Assembly (NCBI GenBank): GCA_036785705.1
Contig: JAWUZG010000032.1
Location: 13,906,001 to 13,970,000 of the forward strand
Origin: Acanthornis magna
Taxonomy: Eukaryota; Chordata; Aves; Passeriformes; Acanthizidae
Direction of reading: 5' to 3'
Length of the DNA: 64,000 nucleotides
The notes under the pieces were generated by a model. The model searched no databases. It was not told the DNA's origin and saw only the letters and a list, made by a program, of their open reading frames with translations. Below, one piece after another: positions 13,901-27,599 of the stretch. The position numbers and the translations under genes are program-made. Numbering within the stretch: position 1 is the stretch's first letter; every line of letters begins with the position of its first letter.

Positions 13901-16900
13901 ATAATTATTTTCAAGAGTGATGATGGCCTAGACTTATTTATTTTTGTATAATTGATGACCTACACACCTCAGAGAAGGCACTTTCTTATTAGATTGTCGT
14001 AAATGCAAAGCATAATTCATCCTCTAAATATGCCATGAAACATTTTCTCTTGCATTTGTTTATTGAGTTACTGTAACTTTGTGTTCCCAAACCATAAAAT
14101 TTCTTACACATGCACAAATATATAAACCAGCTCTACATACACTGTAAAACTTTTGGCATCAAGAAAACCACATCTTCAATATTTGAAATCATGACCAAAA
14201 CCCATTCAATCAGTTACGCTTCCTAACTTACAGCAAAGGAGTGTCTCAACAACAGAAACTATTGAAGAAGGCACAAAACCAACTTGTTTCCATTAAATAA
14301 AGGAAATCTCATTCATGGAAAGATGTGGCTTTGAGTGGCAAACTCTGACAAGCCTCAGACATTATGGCTACTTGCACAGAAGACACATTTGGCATCAGGC
14401 AATACAGAATACGAGGTTCCTTGCTATTGTTGCTGTTGCATTTCTGCCTGCCTTGCTTTTTTTGCTGTTCAGTCTCCTCTGCACTTCATTCCTTCATGCG
14501 GACTTTCAGACTATTTAATAATACTGATTTCCGTGGTTTCTAATTGTTAGATGTGAAACAGAAGGTGCTACTCAAAGAGAAAGAACAACATTCACCCTCT
14601 GCTTGCCATCAGGAGCTCATTGCATTATACAGTATTGCTCTTATCAAGCAAAGGCAAAATACACAGTAAGAGAGCAGCAAAAGAGCTTGTTGCTACTACT
14701 ATGGAGTCCATGTAAATGGAAAATATGCAGTGTAAGAGAGAAATGCTTTCTCTTGGTGGTTAAGATAAGCTTGCACCATATTTCATGATCTGTTAGTGGC
14801 AGCCAGAAGTTAGGGGTTATCCAAATTGTTATCTATGCCTGCATCTGTTAACCAAACTGTTAGCAGGGCACTATGCAGAAATAAAGTTTTAAAAAAGGAG
14901 GGGGGAAAAGAAAACCTTTCATTAGTGTAAATTCATTAATTGGACCAAATTCATTCATTGTTCCACTAGATTTTTCCAGTACCTTCAGGGCCTCTGCTAG
15001 AGAACAGTGGCAGACACAATATCTTGCCCTGCAGATTTAGCATAGCCAGAAAAAACAAGGGAGCCTGAGAGGTAAAAGAGCTGGGGACTACAGGATGCAT
15101 AAATTCAGCACATCCCTGTAAGAGTATCTGCCAGCAAGAATCCTTCCAGGAGCACACCTGGCAAGAAGCAAACTCCTTCAGATGCACTGGCAGCACTCCC
15201 TCACCACTGAGCCCACGTTGGCACAGCTCAATGCAGAGTAATTTCACCGTCTTGTGACAAAGTATGTCAAGGCCTTTTATTTTGCTAATGAGTTCTGTAT
15301 GTCTGTTTTAGTAACTTTAGCTGCTGTGCTGAAATGGAAATTTTGTTTCTCAATTATTGTTAATTTTTACTTAGAACATCTCTGCCAGCGCTTTTGATCC
15401 AGGTGGAAGGAGGCAACCCCTCTAAAGGGTGACCTCAATCTATCAGGAAACCAGCTTATTTTTAGACTGTGATTGTTAGCTGTGCAAATGATATGGCAAG
15501 TTGAGCTTGCAGTTTCCCAAAGAATCAATCAGAGAATCATGCACTAGCAAAGCAGCATAATGTTAAGACATCCCCTTGGCAACAACATGACTACCAAGCT
15601 AAAAGGCAAAGAAGCAAACACATGTTCAGAAAAATAAAAAACTTGTGTATGCTGTCATTCAGCTTCAAAACAGAGAAATAATTCAAAAACCTAGGCATTA
15701 GAAGGAATAGTCACCTGTAGCAAGCACCAGTCCTGTGAGGTAAAATGCTTAGGTAATATAGCAGGAGTGCATCAACAGGCAGCACAAAGTCACAGTGATG
15801 AAGTCACTGTGTCAGATGTTCAGGGACAAAATGCCACCACCAGCACATCTCTGAACTCTGTTATAAAAAGCATAACTGCTGTGTTAGGGGCATCAGCACT
15901 ACAGCTACTAAACCCAGCTTACTCAGAGGTCACGCATGACCACAGTCCCCACTTCCTCCTGCAGCTGCCATCAGCCATCAGTTCCCTGATCATCTCTGCG
16001 AGGTGAACCACAGTGTAACGTGCTGCTGGCCATGTCCCAAGAGGAGAAAGCCTGGAACATAAGGTTTAGCTCCATTAACTCTTCAAGAGTAACATGATTC
16101 CTTTCTTCACACCCTAATTTTGTCTGACAAGACACATTAATGTCCTGTATGATGGCCGCACTTGAGGGAGCTCCCCATGTCAGCATGCAAGGCCCTGAGG
16201 TGTGGATGACCTCTGATGGTTTTGCCTCCAGGAGCACCAAAGCATTCTGCCTTCTCTCATCAGCCAGATGAGGTTTATCCTTCAGATCACTGTCTTTGGA
16301 AAGTGACAGAGAAGAGAGAGCAGCAGGGCACTATAAAGGCCCAATTCTACAACAATCTGTGATAAAGTTACATTGTCACTCCAATTTTCCTTCCAAGGCT
16401 CTGAGACCTTTGTTCTGTAAAGACCAGAAATCAGAGGATAAATAAATGGAAAGAAATACACACCATCAAGTCTTCTAGATCTTTGTATTCACACATAGTT
16501 TCTTGCCCACTGATGGGCAAGGATTCCCTCAGGAGATCTGTTTCCTACCATAGGGTTGAAGCAGAACATTTGTCAGGCCAACCAAGCACCGTTCTTCTTC
16601 CAAGGAAAGTAGCTGCAGTACTGTTCCCAAATCTCAGTGTACTGCCAGAGGAGCATAGCAGAACTTTCATCATTATTGCTTGTTTCCCCTACTTTCTGCA
16701 ATTGTGAACTGGATGGGGCAATTCGCTTCCCACAACATCGACAAGCTATTCATCAAGACAATTTAAATACAGGCTAGTGCAGCAGACAACGCAGGAGCCC
16801 TGCAACAAGTACCAGTGTTTATAGCACCTGAGTCATGGGCTAAAATAAGCTTCAAGGAAGGAAGCCACACATGATTTATGATAAATACCCTGCACAGACA

Positions 16901-19900
16901 CATATTTAAAAAAAAAGAAAAGTATCCTGTTCAACTAAGTTGAACAGTGAGTTGGCATCGACCTGATCCTGAAGTAGTGATATTTGTTCCACAACAGGAT
17001 GGCGCCTCAAGGACAAATCTTTCGTGATGTCAGTGGAAAGAGTGACGGCTGCAGAGAAGTTCTCTGCCTCTGCTTTCTCCTGTTCATTATTAAGCATTCA
17101 AAAGCTGTTTAAAAAAAAATCCTCTGATTTTCATATTTGCACTACCTAAACTTCATTTTTTCTCCACATTTGCTTTATGGAATGACCTCAGAAACATATG
17201 GGGCCACAGCACAATCTAGGCTCACCCAGCTGCACAAACTCTGTTACTAAGGAAAGTGGATGCTAAAGTCTCAAAGAGCAAAAAGAAATCATAACAGTAA
17301 GCTACAACACAACCCAAAGTCTGTGAAAGGTGTCCTTATTGACAGCATGAGTTCAGCTACATAGGTACGTATGGTCTGCAGTTTTGTGGCCCATAGCTCA
17401 CAATTCTTCCTTCTGAGTTTTCCCTGTTGCTGTATTACAGGTTCTATATTACCTGTTCTGAAGTCCATAATGAATAAAAGATATGTCTCAGTTGTTGCTT
17501 TCACCATTACCTTCATAAATTACTTCATGGAACTGCATGTACTGCTAAAGCCTGTAACACCATTTGCAGAACAAAATAAAGAAGAAATGATGTAAAGGGA
17601 CAGTAAAAATAATAGTGAATGATAGAGTTCTCTTCAAACATCTATATCCAGCTAAAGCAAGGGAACAGTTTTGCTTCTGACAGTGCTGTCTTAGGGATAA
17701 AGATCCTATATGGGGGTTCTGGCTCTGTTACAGTCTATACCCTGAGACCATTTTACCATCAGTGCAGTCACTTTCTGCATCCCAGCAGAGTCTGAGTGCA
17801 AACTAATGCTCCTGTAGCACACACTACCAGGAGCACATGCCCACAACTTGAGGGCAGAAGAGTTAATCCGACAGTCTGTATTTGTGAAGATTCTTCTCTT
17901 GAAAGGAATTTGTCCCATTATTCAATAATCTCGGTAGATGAATCCACTGTTCCCGTGTTTCAATTTTATGCTATGAAACAAGACTACTCCATTCATTGTC
18001 AGATAGAGAAAGCAATGAGGAAAATTATATCAAATTGAGTTGGGATTCACATAACATGTTAAAAAGAAAAAAAAAAAAAAAAAATCAAAAAAACACGCAA
18101 CAACCCAGCTATAAAACTGGAAAATAAAGAGTTCTATGCTTGGTCACTCTGCTTCTCTGAAAGCTAATTCTTTGCTAGCACAACGTATGGCTTGTAGATA
18201 ATTTTAAAGTTTTCAGAACTGGCATATCATTCTAACACTGGCAGATGTCAAATCACATTGTTAGGCTCTCATGGAAATGGCTAAAAAGTAGTCATATTTG
18301 TCAAGCTGTATACAAAACAATCCCATTCCATGAAGTAATTCAGGCATGAATTGGAAAAGGCACAGAATTAACCTGTGCCTGAAAGCTTTTCTCAAGCTAG
18401 TCACGAAGATGTCATAGATTTGCTGTATTTCCAACAGGTTACAGAGATATGCCCCTGCCACAGCAACAATTATTTCTGTTTTTCAAGGGTATTATTTATA
18501 ATAAAGGAGCATTATTCAGTTACACTTTTTTATTCCAATTCTTGCTTCCAAAATTTTATTTCTTTTTCTCAGTAAAATCTGCATGGGCATGACAATGTTG
18601 CATTTCATCTTTAGAAGTGAAAGTACATTGGTTGAAACTCCTGGAAACTTTGCAAGGAGAAAGCAGTAAGTCAGAGCAACTGAAGTAACAAAGTTTTGAA
18701 GAATATATATTTTTCTAATCACAAGACCCTTTTAAATAACAAAAATATGCTCTTACCATAATATACTCATATACTATTTTTAAACTGCCTGTATGTTTTC
18801 CCTGGCTATGCTAGGATTTATGTAGGTAGCACAAATATCATAAAGGCATACTGTATCCTGGATAGAATACTCAAACAGCACAATAATTAATTTAATTTTT
18901 CTTACCCATAGATGCACTGCTTGCATCACATCCCTGGGCTTCTGCTTGCATACCCCACACCTAAATGCTGCTACAGCTTAGTCAGAAACTAAGTGACCTG
19001 TGCACATTGCTGACAAGCCAGTGTGGATTCCAGGGAATACGCAAGTCAGCTTGTATGTCCTGGCTCATGCATTATGCCTGCATGGCCTGGGGCATTTATG
19101 TAGAATTTTTATTGTCTCAGCAAACAAAAACAAAGATAAAACTGCAGTCTTCCTAAGAAAAAAACAACAGTTTTGCTACCAGCACCTTTCAGCTCAGTGT
19201 TCCAGAAAAGCCTGCTTAGTCCTTGAACAAAACATCAGCCTCAGAGAGCATGGAAATTCATCCTGCTCGGTAAAATAGTTTCTTGAACAAATGTGCACCT
19301 CCACCATAACCATAGCTTCTGGTAGTAAGTATATGAATATATTTTGCTGGTTTTTTCCAAACCTAAGTAAGGCAAATTTTCACCACTGACAAATACTAAT
19401 AGAATTGGACGTGCCTTAGACAACACCTGCATTTTACTGGGAGCCATGAATCTGAGAGGCATCACACCAAAGTTGCCATCTTATACAGAAGGGGTCTTCT
19501 CTGACCACTTTTGGAAAGCTTAACATGTCCCAAGGAGCTACATTCAGACATGCTAAAAAAAAAAAAAAAAAAAAAAAAAAAAGTGCTTATTGCACTGAAA
19601 GGAAACACAGGCTTCAAATTCTCTTAAACTGAAGAAATTCAGACCTGTAACACATGTTTCTCTCAGCAGACCTTCCTAAGGCCTATACTTCTGATGGCTG
19701 ATGCATTTTCTGATCTTTTTTTAAGCAATCAACCAGAGCTCAGCTGTGGAATTTGAGGTTCACTCCACCAGAAGGCTGCAATGCAGTGCAAGTAGTTACA
19801 ACGCCCACTGCATCCTTAAATTTTCAAGGTTTTTAGATTTGGTTTTACTTGTCTTATGAAAATGCACATGTAATCTGAGAAACCAAACCTTTCAAGGGCT

Positions 19901-22858
19901 GTACCTTCTGGCTGAGCTCCCTAACCAAGAGACTTCTGGGGACTTCTAGAGAAGCAAAATGCACCAGACACCTCTTGCAATCTCCAGTTTCTATCGTTAG
20001 TGAAGATCAAGAAACATTCCAGTCCTGAGTGGTTCTCCAGACCCAAATGCCACATTCTCCATCCATTTGCCTCCAACATAGGTAGCCTGAACCTTCTCCA
20101 AAGACCACCACTGTGCACAGCCCCTGTGGGGTTTACTCAGAGGGCTTTTTGTTTACCTGTGCTGTTAAAGTTGCAATTGCTGACTGCTGATGAAGTGTCT
20201 TTTCTCTATTGCCAGATCAAACTAGAGTCAAACTGCAAAACTTTCCTTCTTGTAAAAGATGTCACCCCAGATAGAAGCTAGTGAAAATGCACTGAACTCC
20301 AACCCCTGCTGCTGTCTGCAAAGTGAGGGTCTAGACATGTAGCCAGCATGAATGACAGTTCAAGAAAACATCATCAGATGGTAGCATTCGCTCTACTACA
20401 TTCCAGCTTTAACAGGGTAACATAGAACTAGAAGGACACACATGTTTGTTTGCAGTGCAAAGACACCAGAAGCCACAAGACATTTAACCTCTGAAAATTC
20501 AAGCCCCACAGTAGGTATCAAAATCTGAATTTGGCTTCATCTAATGAGATATTTGGCATTACTGGAATCTGGCAGAGAGCAAGTATATCTTTTTCTCATT
20601 GTTTCAAGAGTAATTCTCCAGGACGGATATGCTCCTAATTTTCTCATTTCCAACAGTACAGATCATAGCTGCTGGTACCAGCAGAATTCATAAATTTGCT
20701 CCACTGCCTTTTTCACTCTTTATTAATATTGACATTTTCTGGCAAAACTCTTTTCCAAGGATTTAAGACTTCAAATCTGGTGAGTTTATAAGTGAAGAGA
20801 TCAAGAAATCCATGGATAAAAACAAATCCCCCAAAATCTTGCCAAATATACTATGGGATTCCCTAAATGCTTACTTGAGAAAAAGAGTTTCATTTAATTT
20901 TTCCTCACCGAGAGTAAAACAATAGAAATAATAACACTAGAAAATATAAAAACCAGTTGAGAACAGAGTAAAAAATATCTGTTTGGGGTTAGCATTACCA
21001 ATGACAATCCTAGCATGTCAATCAATTTGATATTTAAATTACATGAGGTCAATCATCTCAGAGTAACTTTCTTGATAAAATAAATATTCTGTAGACTGAT
21101 GTGAAAATAGGAAGTAACAAGTAACTGCATGTCTAAATTCTAAGAAAAAGTTAGGCCTAGTAATAAAAATGAAATAACAGATGAGGCCTAGTCATGAAAA
21201 AGATAGTCTTCAAATATAGTACCATAATCTATTTCATGTACATTTATTATCATCAGGAATATTGGTTTTTTAAGAATTAAAGAAAATGGTTCTAATTTAT
21301 GATTAGGTAATGTATCCTGATATTTTTATTAGAAGAATAACTCTAATGTCTATTGTCTTTGTACAAACTTCTGTTGACTACTACCACCTGCTTTATATAT
21401 AATGTTTAAAATTTTAAATATAATTCATTAATAAAAAGTAAACTGATAACAGATATCCCCATCTATCAGAACCTAAGACTTCAAGTTAACCTCAGTAGAA
21501 TTAGTCCAAGATTTTAATAATGTTTGAAGCTCTGTAATGGTAAAGACTGACAGTCCCATTGTGACTTGTTTTGGCTTCAAAGCAGAAATAATTTTACTAA
21601 ATTACTATTAGTAGGCTCTTAATAACATTTTGATGAAAGATAATACATACCATTTCTTATGCTCTTATAACTGGCCTGTCTACCTCAACTGAAAGACCAT
21701 TTTTATACCAAGAGCTGCAAGCAGAACCCAAATTAACAGCACATTTTAAGATACTAACCTAAACATTTCTGAAAACATGCAGAGATTAAAACAAGCTCTA
21801 GGAAAGAATATTGGAAAAAAAGAAGAAAAATATGATTGAGTATCTTCACAGATTTCTAAGTATAATCCCTTCTTAGCAGCAGTACCCACATATTCCAACT
21901 TGAACAAACATTGTCTTTTAACTGTGATATGCTTCAGAACAAATATTTTCATTAAAAACTCCAACATAGATCACACAGGCAGCAGACACCAACATCTCCT
22001 CGCACCTGACACTGCCAGAGGTAGATTCCTTACTTCAGGAAGGAATCTTCTGAAAGTTTGGCTCTTGCTTGACATTTCAGGGGAGGTTGGGAAGGATAGG
22101 ACATGGAAGAGAACTCCTGGTTTCAGCCTACAGCAAGTTAAATTGGGCAGGATCCCCGTTTCTCTCCAAATCATAATTAATTTTTCACTGACTGTCTCCA
22201 TCCCAGTATTAATATCACAACTTAATAGCACATGTTTTACATCTCCTGATCTGAAAAAAACTATATGAGACTCGTCAAGCCTGTTAGTCTTCTCCCTTCT
22301 TCTTCTATCATTCCAGATGTAATCAGTCTTGTAAATTGACCCTGGAAGTAATTGACTGGGACAAATTTTTTGATCTTTCTATCCCTTACTAAAACCTGCC
22401 CTAGATCATGTCAGTGGGATATGGCTGCAATCTTTGCTGTCTCCACTGTCATTTTCCATGAGCATTGCAGTCACACTGACAATGTTTGAGCAGGCCACAG
22501 CATTCCAACACTGAGAGCCATACAGATGGCTTTTACCCACCTCCAAAAGGTTTGCACCTTGTATTTGCTGTGTTGCTTCCAGGAATAAGCACAAAATTAA
22601 TATTACAGTTTTAGCCAGCCAAAGTTCTCGGGAAAAAAAGAAAAATCAGCTTTCAATTCATGGCAGTCAGTGCAGGATAGCCAAGCATGACAACCAGCAA
22701 CACCAGTAGGAACACAGCTGTGGGTTCATGAGGCACGTTCAGCTTGTCTGCCATAGCGTCAAAGTTAAAAACAGCAATGAGCAGCTCAGGTATCCTGTTG
22801 AGCACATGCCAGTGCTTGACTTTCTCAACAGCCATAAAGATGTTGGGGTCTCACTTCA
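10986..22858. other. Long intergenic sequence, no gene seen
   Basis: Nearly 12 kb with no recognised exon, RNA gene or full-length repeat. It contains A-runs at 18067-18084 and 19555-19582 and is especially AT-rich at about 20.6-21.9 kb. Open frames reach 138 codons (12717-13133, plus) without a recognisable domain. One small minus-strand frame at 22835-22653 is discussed as a finding. Confidence 0.5.
19555..19582. repeat. Poly(A) tract, 28 nt
   Basis: This is an uninterrupted run of 28 A. I see no AATAAA-type hexamer just 5' of it and no recognisable coding sequence upstream, so a processed-pseudogene tail is not supported. Confidence 0.95.
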
Positions 22859-23490
22859 CAGAAACATAGAATCACCAAGGTTGGGCAAGACCTCTAGGAC
22901 CAAGTCCAACCATTAATAGAGCACTGCCAAGTCCACCACTAAAACGTGTCCCCATGTCTTTTAAACACCTCCAGGAATGGTGACTCCTCCACTTCCCTGG
23001 GCAGCCTGTTCCAGTGCTTGACAGCCCTTTCAATGAAGGAATTTTTCCTAATATCCAATCTAAACCTCCCCTGGTGCAACTTGAGACCATTTGCTCTTGT
23101 TCTATCTCTAGCTACCTGGGAGAAGAGACAAACCCCCACCTGGCTATGCCCTCCTTTCAGGGAGTTGTAGAGAGTGATAAGATCCCCCCAAGCCTCCTTT
23201 TCTCCAAGTTAAACAATGCCAGCCCTGTCAGACTCCCCCTAAGGCTTGTGCTCCAGACCCTTTACCAATTATGTTGCTCTTCTCTGGACAGGTTCCAACA
23301 CCTCTTTCTTGTCTTTCTTGTGGTGAGGGGCCCAGAACTGAACACAGCGCTCAAGGCACATGCTCAGCACTGGTGAATATAAGGGAACAATCACTTCCCT
23401 GGTCCTGCTGGCCGTACTGTATCCAATATAAGCCAGGATGTCTTTGGCCTTCTTGGCCACCTGGGCACACTGCTGTATCAGAAGGTCTAA
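22859..23490 (-). mobile_element. CR1: CR1 LINE fragment (RT C-terminal part to 3' end)
   Basis: This is one of the longer CR1 copies in the window, about 630 bp. Read on the minus strand it gives, in order, a reverse-transcriptase C-terminal piece ([17 protein letters not shown], then CVQFWAPH), the [14 protein letters not shown] region and the 3'UTR, ending with a CATAGAATCACCAAGG-type terminus near 22862 (plus-strand reading). Frameshifts separate these pieces, so it is a dead, 5'-truncated copy. The upper border is near 23490, where similarity fades. Confidence 0.93.
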
Positions 23491-24164
23491 ATTGTACCTA
23501 TTACATGATATCTGGCTATGATCCCAGCCAGCAAAACAAGAAAGCATTACGAAACACACGGAGATATTCTTTCAAGTTTTCCCTGCAGCTTCCCTGGGGG
23601 AGGGAGGAGTGGGCTGGGGGGAGAAAGTTGCTGTTCAAATGAACAAAAGACAAGTGAAGCAATTTGCCCCTGAGGGAAAACACTCCACTCCAGTGAGCAG
23701 CAGACACAGCCCACGGCAAGAGGTGCTGCTACAGTACAACCCACTGACCCACAACGAGGGCTGTGAACAGCAAGAGCTTGGCAGGGCCAGCTTGTTCATT
23801 GAAAATGCTTTCTTCTAAGTCAGGGTTCCTTGCATTTTAACAAGAGATAAAATAGGAAAGTCATAACACTTAGTATTTAAAATACTACTAAAAAAAGAAG
23901 TTAGTTTGTATGCTTGCAGAAACAGATATAAGGCTTAATGCTATCCAACCCATGTATGAGTTTTACAAGTCCAAATTTTCCTCTTGTCTTTTTTCTGTGG
24001 TGCAACTTTTTATTTATGTTTAAAAGACAGTTTGAGTTATTTTTGCAAAGGCACTCAATCTATCCATGGAGGAAGGCAGCAGATGGTAGATGCAGGAGCC
24101 CTATGTGAACCTTGCCTCTTGTGAAAGACATGGATAGACAAAAAACTGACCTTTGTGAAGCCAA
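23491..24164. other. Spacer between CR1 copies
   Basis: There is no recognised gene. Overlapping open frames of up to about 70 codons on both strands look like chance. Confidence 0.5.
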
Positions 24165-24265
24165 TATCATAGCATATCATGATTTAGAAGAGACTCACAA
24201 GGATCAACAGTGTCCAGCTCCTGGCCCTGCACAGGACAGTCCCTAGAATCACACCATATACCAAC
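24165..24265 (-). mobile_element. CR1: CR1 LINE 3'-end fragment
   Basis: The plus strand reads an ATCATAG-type terminus, then GACTCACAAGGATCAACAG and GCTCCTGGCCCTGCACAGGA, which match the reverse complement of an avian CR1 3' end. Only about 100 bp is clearly related. Confidence 0.83.
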
Positions 24266-27200
24266 ATATTAGACAGGGAGATGGTGCAAGAAATACTCAA
24301 GGGAGATGAAAATTATGTATTTTGTCCTCTCTTCCAGGACCTAATCCAAGATCCTCTGCGGCTTGAACATAGTCTTTCCCCTCATTTTCCACCAAGGGGT
24401 CTCATTGACACTATTCAGATGAAACTTCTCATGTGATTTATATCACAAGTTTTAGGACATAATGCGCCCGTCAAGGCAGGGAATAAAAAGGCAGCCTGGG
24501 AATCAATGGATTACCACTCGGGGTGATTAATTTAAGACAACATGGTTATGCTAAATAACTACTTTAAGATGTTATGATTCAATTTGATTTGAATTGCTTC
24601 TAAGTGAACTTATAACCTTTCACTCCACCCTCTGCCTCTTGGTCCTGCTTTACTGAAGTCACTTGGATCTCTTCCATAACATATATGGACTGAAAGCAAT
24701 GGTGTAGAAAAATTAGTACAGAAAGCTCATGTGATGGAAGAATTTGGCATACTTTTCAAAGAGAAATAGAATAACCACCAGCTTGGCATTTGAGTTTCTA
24801 GAAGCTGCTCCCCCCTTCTTCAATCTTGGATCAAATACAGAAAAGCAAAAATAATCTTGATTTAAATAATACTGCTTATAGAATCCCAGCTTTTACTGTA
24901 AGGAGTGTCTCAGATCTGGAATAATAGACATGTCAAACTTAGCAAAGAAGTTCACTGGCAGTGCAACTAATATAGCCTCTATCCATACTTGGTCTGCTGC
25001 CTCTTAGCCAGTTCTGTGTTATTAATCACTCATTTTCAAATAATGTCAGAATTTTCACTTAATATTACAGAAATCAAGGGCAGAAACACTAGAAGATTTC
25101 AGAACTGTATTATGTGGGTTCAGCTTCTATATCTAATAATAAATGTTTTTAAGACACTCCTCCCCTACCCTACTCTTCCAGCAATAGCTTCCCTTAGGAT
25201 TCAATATGGAAGCCAGGAAAAGGTAAGTCAACTGCATCAAGCTAAATCCTTACTCACACCTCTAGATGTTTGTGTTTTCTTCTCCATCTTTGAGTGCCAA
25301 CAGCGTCAGCTTAAGAAATATCAAAGAATTAAGATGCACAGAAAGGCTCTTCCCAGAGGTGGAAAAATATTATATGCAAAATAGTATCTCCATACACAAA
25401 GAAAATGAGAATTTCCCACCTTTCTCCCCAGTTCACGCATCCCAATCTAGTGAGAGATGGGAACATACTCCACACACAGAACTATCTAACCACTATAGAT
25501 TTTACATGTGGTAAAAAGGCAACAAGATCATAAATAGTACTCTGTAGTTGCTCCAGTGAAATTATTTTGATGTAAAGTGGAAGTGAAAATTTCTTTCAAC
25601 ACCTACTGAGTCTAAGCACAGAGACAGAGGCCTGGTTTGAAAGAACCCACTTTACAAAACAATTTTAAATGTTGCTTTTAAGAGGGTAAGACTGACTCAG
25701 TCTTCCCTGTCTCACTAAGTCCTCACCACACCCCACTTGCCTGGCAAATATAAATAAATAATATTATTTTTGAGAGACTGAAGAAAGCCTGAGAAAGGAA
25801 CTGTGCAGCTTGATAACTTTAAACAAATGCACAAAATGTAAAGACCAAAACAGCACTAGGTCATACATAGAGGAAAGAGTACTGAAAAAAAAAAAGCAAC
25901 AACCAAAGTCATTGATCTAACACACTGAATACACCAGAGACTTGGGCTGGATTTGATGAATGCTCCTCATCCCCATAGACTATGAAGTTGAGAGGAACAG
26001 CTTACATGCAGACATCTTTCTGTTGGCACGTACAATAAAACCACTCTTGAATTTTTTTGTCATGCTATGAAATGCAGATCCATAAGACTTGAGAATTCAT
26101 TTTTCAGTGCACTATCTAATAATCCAAATGGCAGAAGTCAGCACTGAGAATTAGGAGAAATTTTGAGCTCTGTAACTGGAAACTGGGTAAAATAATACAT
26201 CTTTACCACAGATGTTATTATTACTCAGCAATTAATGGATAGAACACAAAGATTTTGGGCACTAATGCTATCCATTTTTTCTTCTGAATACCTCAGTCCA
26301 GCTCTTTCATCTGCTTAGGCACAAAATAACCTTGCAGATCACATGAACAGCCAGAAAAATATTTTCCAGACATAAAACTAATGGCTCTGGTTGAGTTTTG
26401 GTGTAACAGGTAGAGCCGAGACAGAGCAAGTGCCAATGCCTCAGAGCAGCTTCCATTCTAAATTAATCCCCAGGAGCTCCTAAGTTGCTTGATATTTCAA
26501 GAGAGCTATAAGGGTAATTCATCCTTTCCAAGTGCTGCTGACTCCAAGGCTGTAACTGCTCTCAGCAGGATGGCATTTTTTTTTCATCAAACAGCAACTG
26601 CATTTTCAGTTATAGCTTTACCTACCACCAGAACACTTAGAGCCTGATCCTGTGAAGCAGTGATGGATTTCTGCAAGGTGAGAGACTAACCCAAGGAAAC
26701 CGAGAAGTATCTCTACTTGGCATATGAGGACCTGAAGTTTTACCTGTGATCATGCATGTCTTTTACCAGGCAGCTCGTCCATTTTGATGGCTGCACTGTA
26801 TAAACCTCTGCATCACTGAGCAGGGATTCTCATTGAGCCCCAGCTCCTGCTGCCAAAATCTCATCAGGTATTTATTCTAGCAACCAAAAGCTGTCTTTAT
26901 TATTTCATAGACAATCTGGATCAGCAAATACATATTCTGCTCATTACAGAAATTTAAGAACACTGGCTGGAAAATAAGACAGATTTTTTTCTCATTCCTT
27001 AGCTTCTTGCCCACCAGAGGTGTTCTTTTCACCATATTGGTAGTTATCCCATCACTGATCTGTTCAATACATTTAGAAAAGGCTTTTCTTTTTTTTTTTT
27101 CCCTTGAAACAGTCACTTCAGCAGAATTTCAATTGCTTACAAAATTATTGTCTTCATGCCATTATTTCTTATCTTTCACTGCCTACCTCAAATTGTTTAA

Positions 27201-27540
27201 CTGCAAAGCCAGGTTATATTTTGCCATAGCCTGCAAGGGCACGCACAAAACCTTACAAATGCTGTTTGCCTTCCGCATTCAATTTGAACTGCTGCCCCCC
27301 ATTCACCTGAAGAAAAATCTCTACCTTCCCTCCATGCCTACAGAAACCTTTACCAGCAGCTCCACTTCAACTTACTCACATCTTTCCCTTTCATTGTCTA
27401 TTTATACTTCTCTGTGTACAGGTGAATGACATTGTCAGTTTACAGAGCTCAGCAGTTAATTCACCTTACATCATGACAAGCTGAGGAAAAGCTTTTAATA
27501 CCCATACCTTTGCACCTGTGGTATGTAGACCATTTATATA

Positions 27541-27559
27541 TATACACACACACATACAT

Positions 27560-27596
<37 letters not shown>
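27541..27596. repeat. Compound (CA)n/(TA)15 microsatellite
   Basis: A CA/CATA segment is followed by fifteen perfect TA units at 27566-27595. It is likely to be polymorphic and prone to cruciform extrusion. Confidence 0.95.
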
Positions 27597-27599
<3 letters not shown>

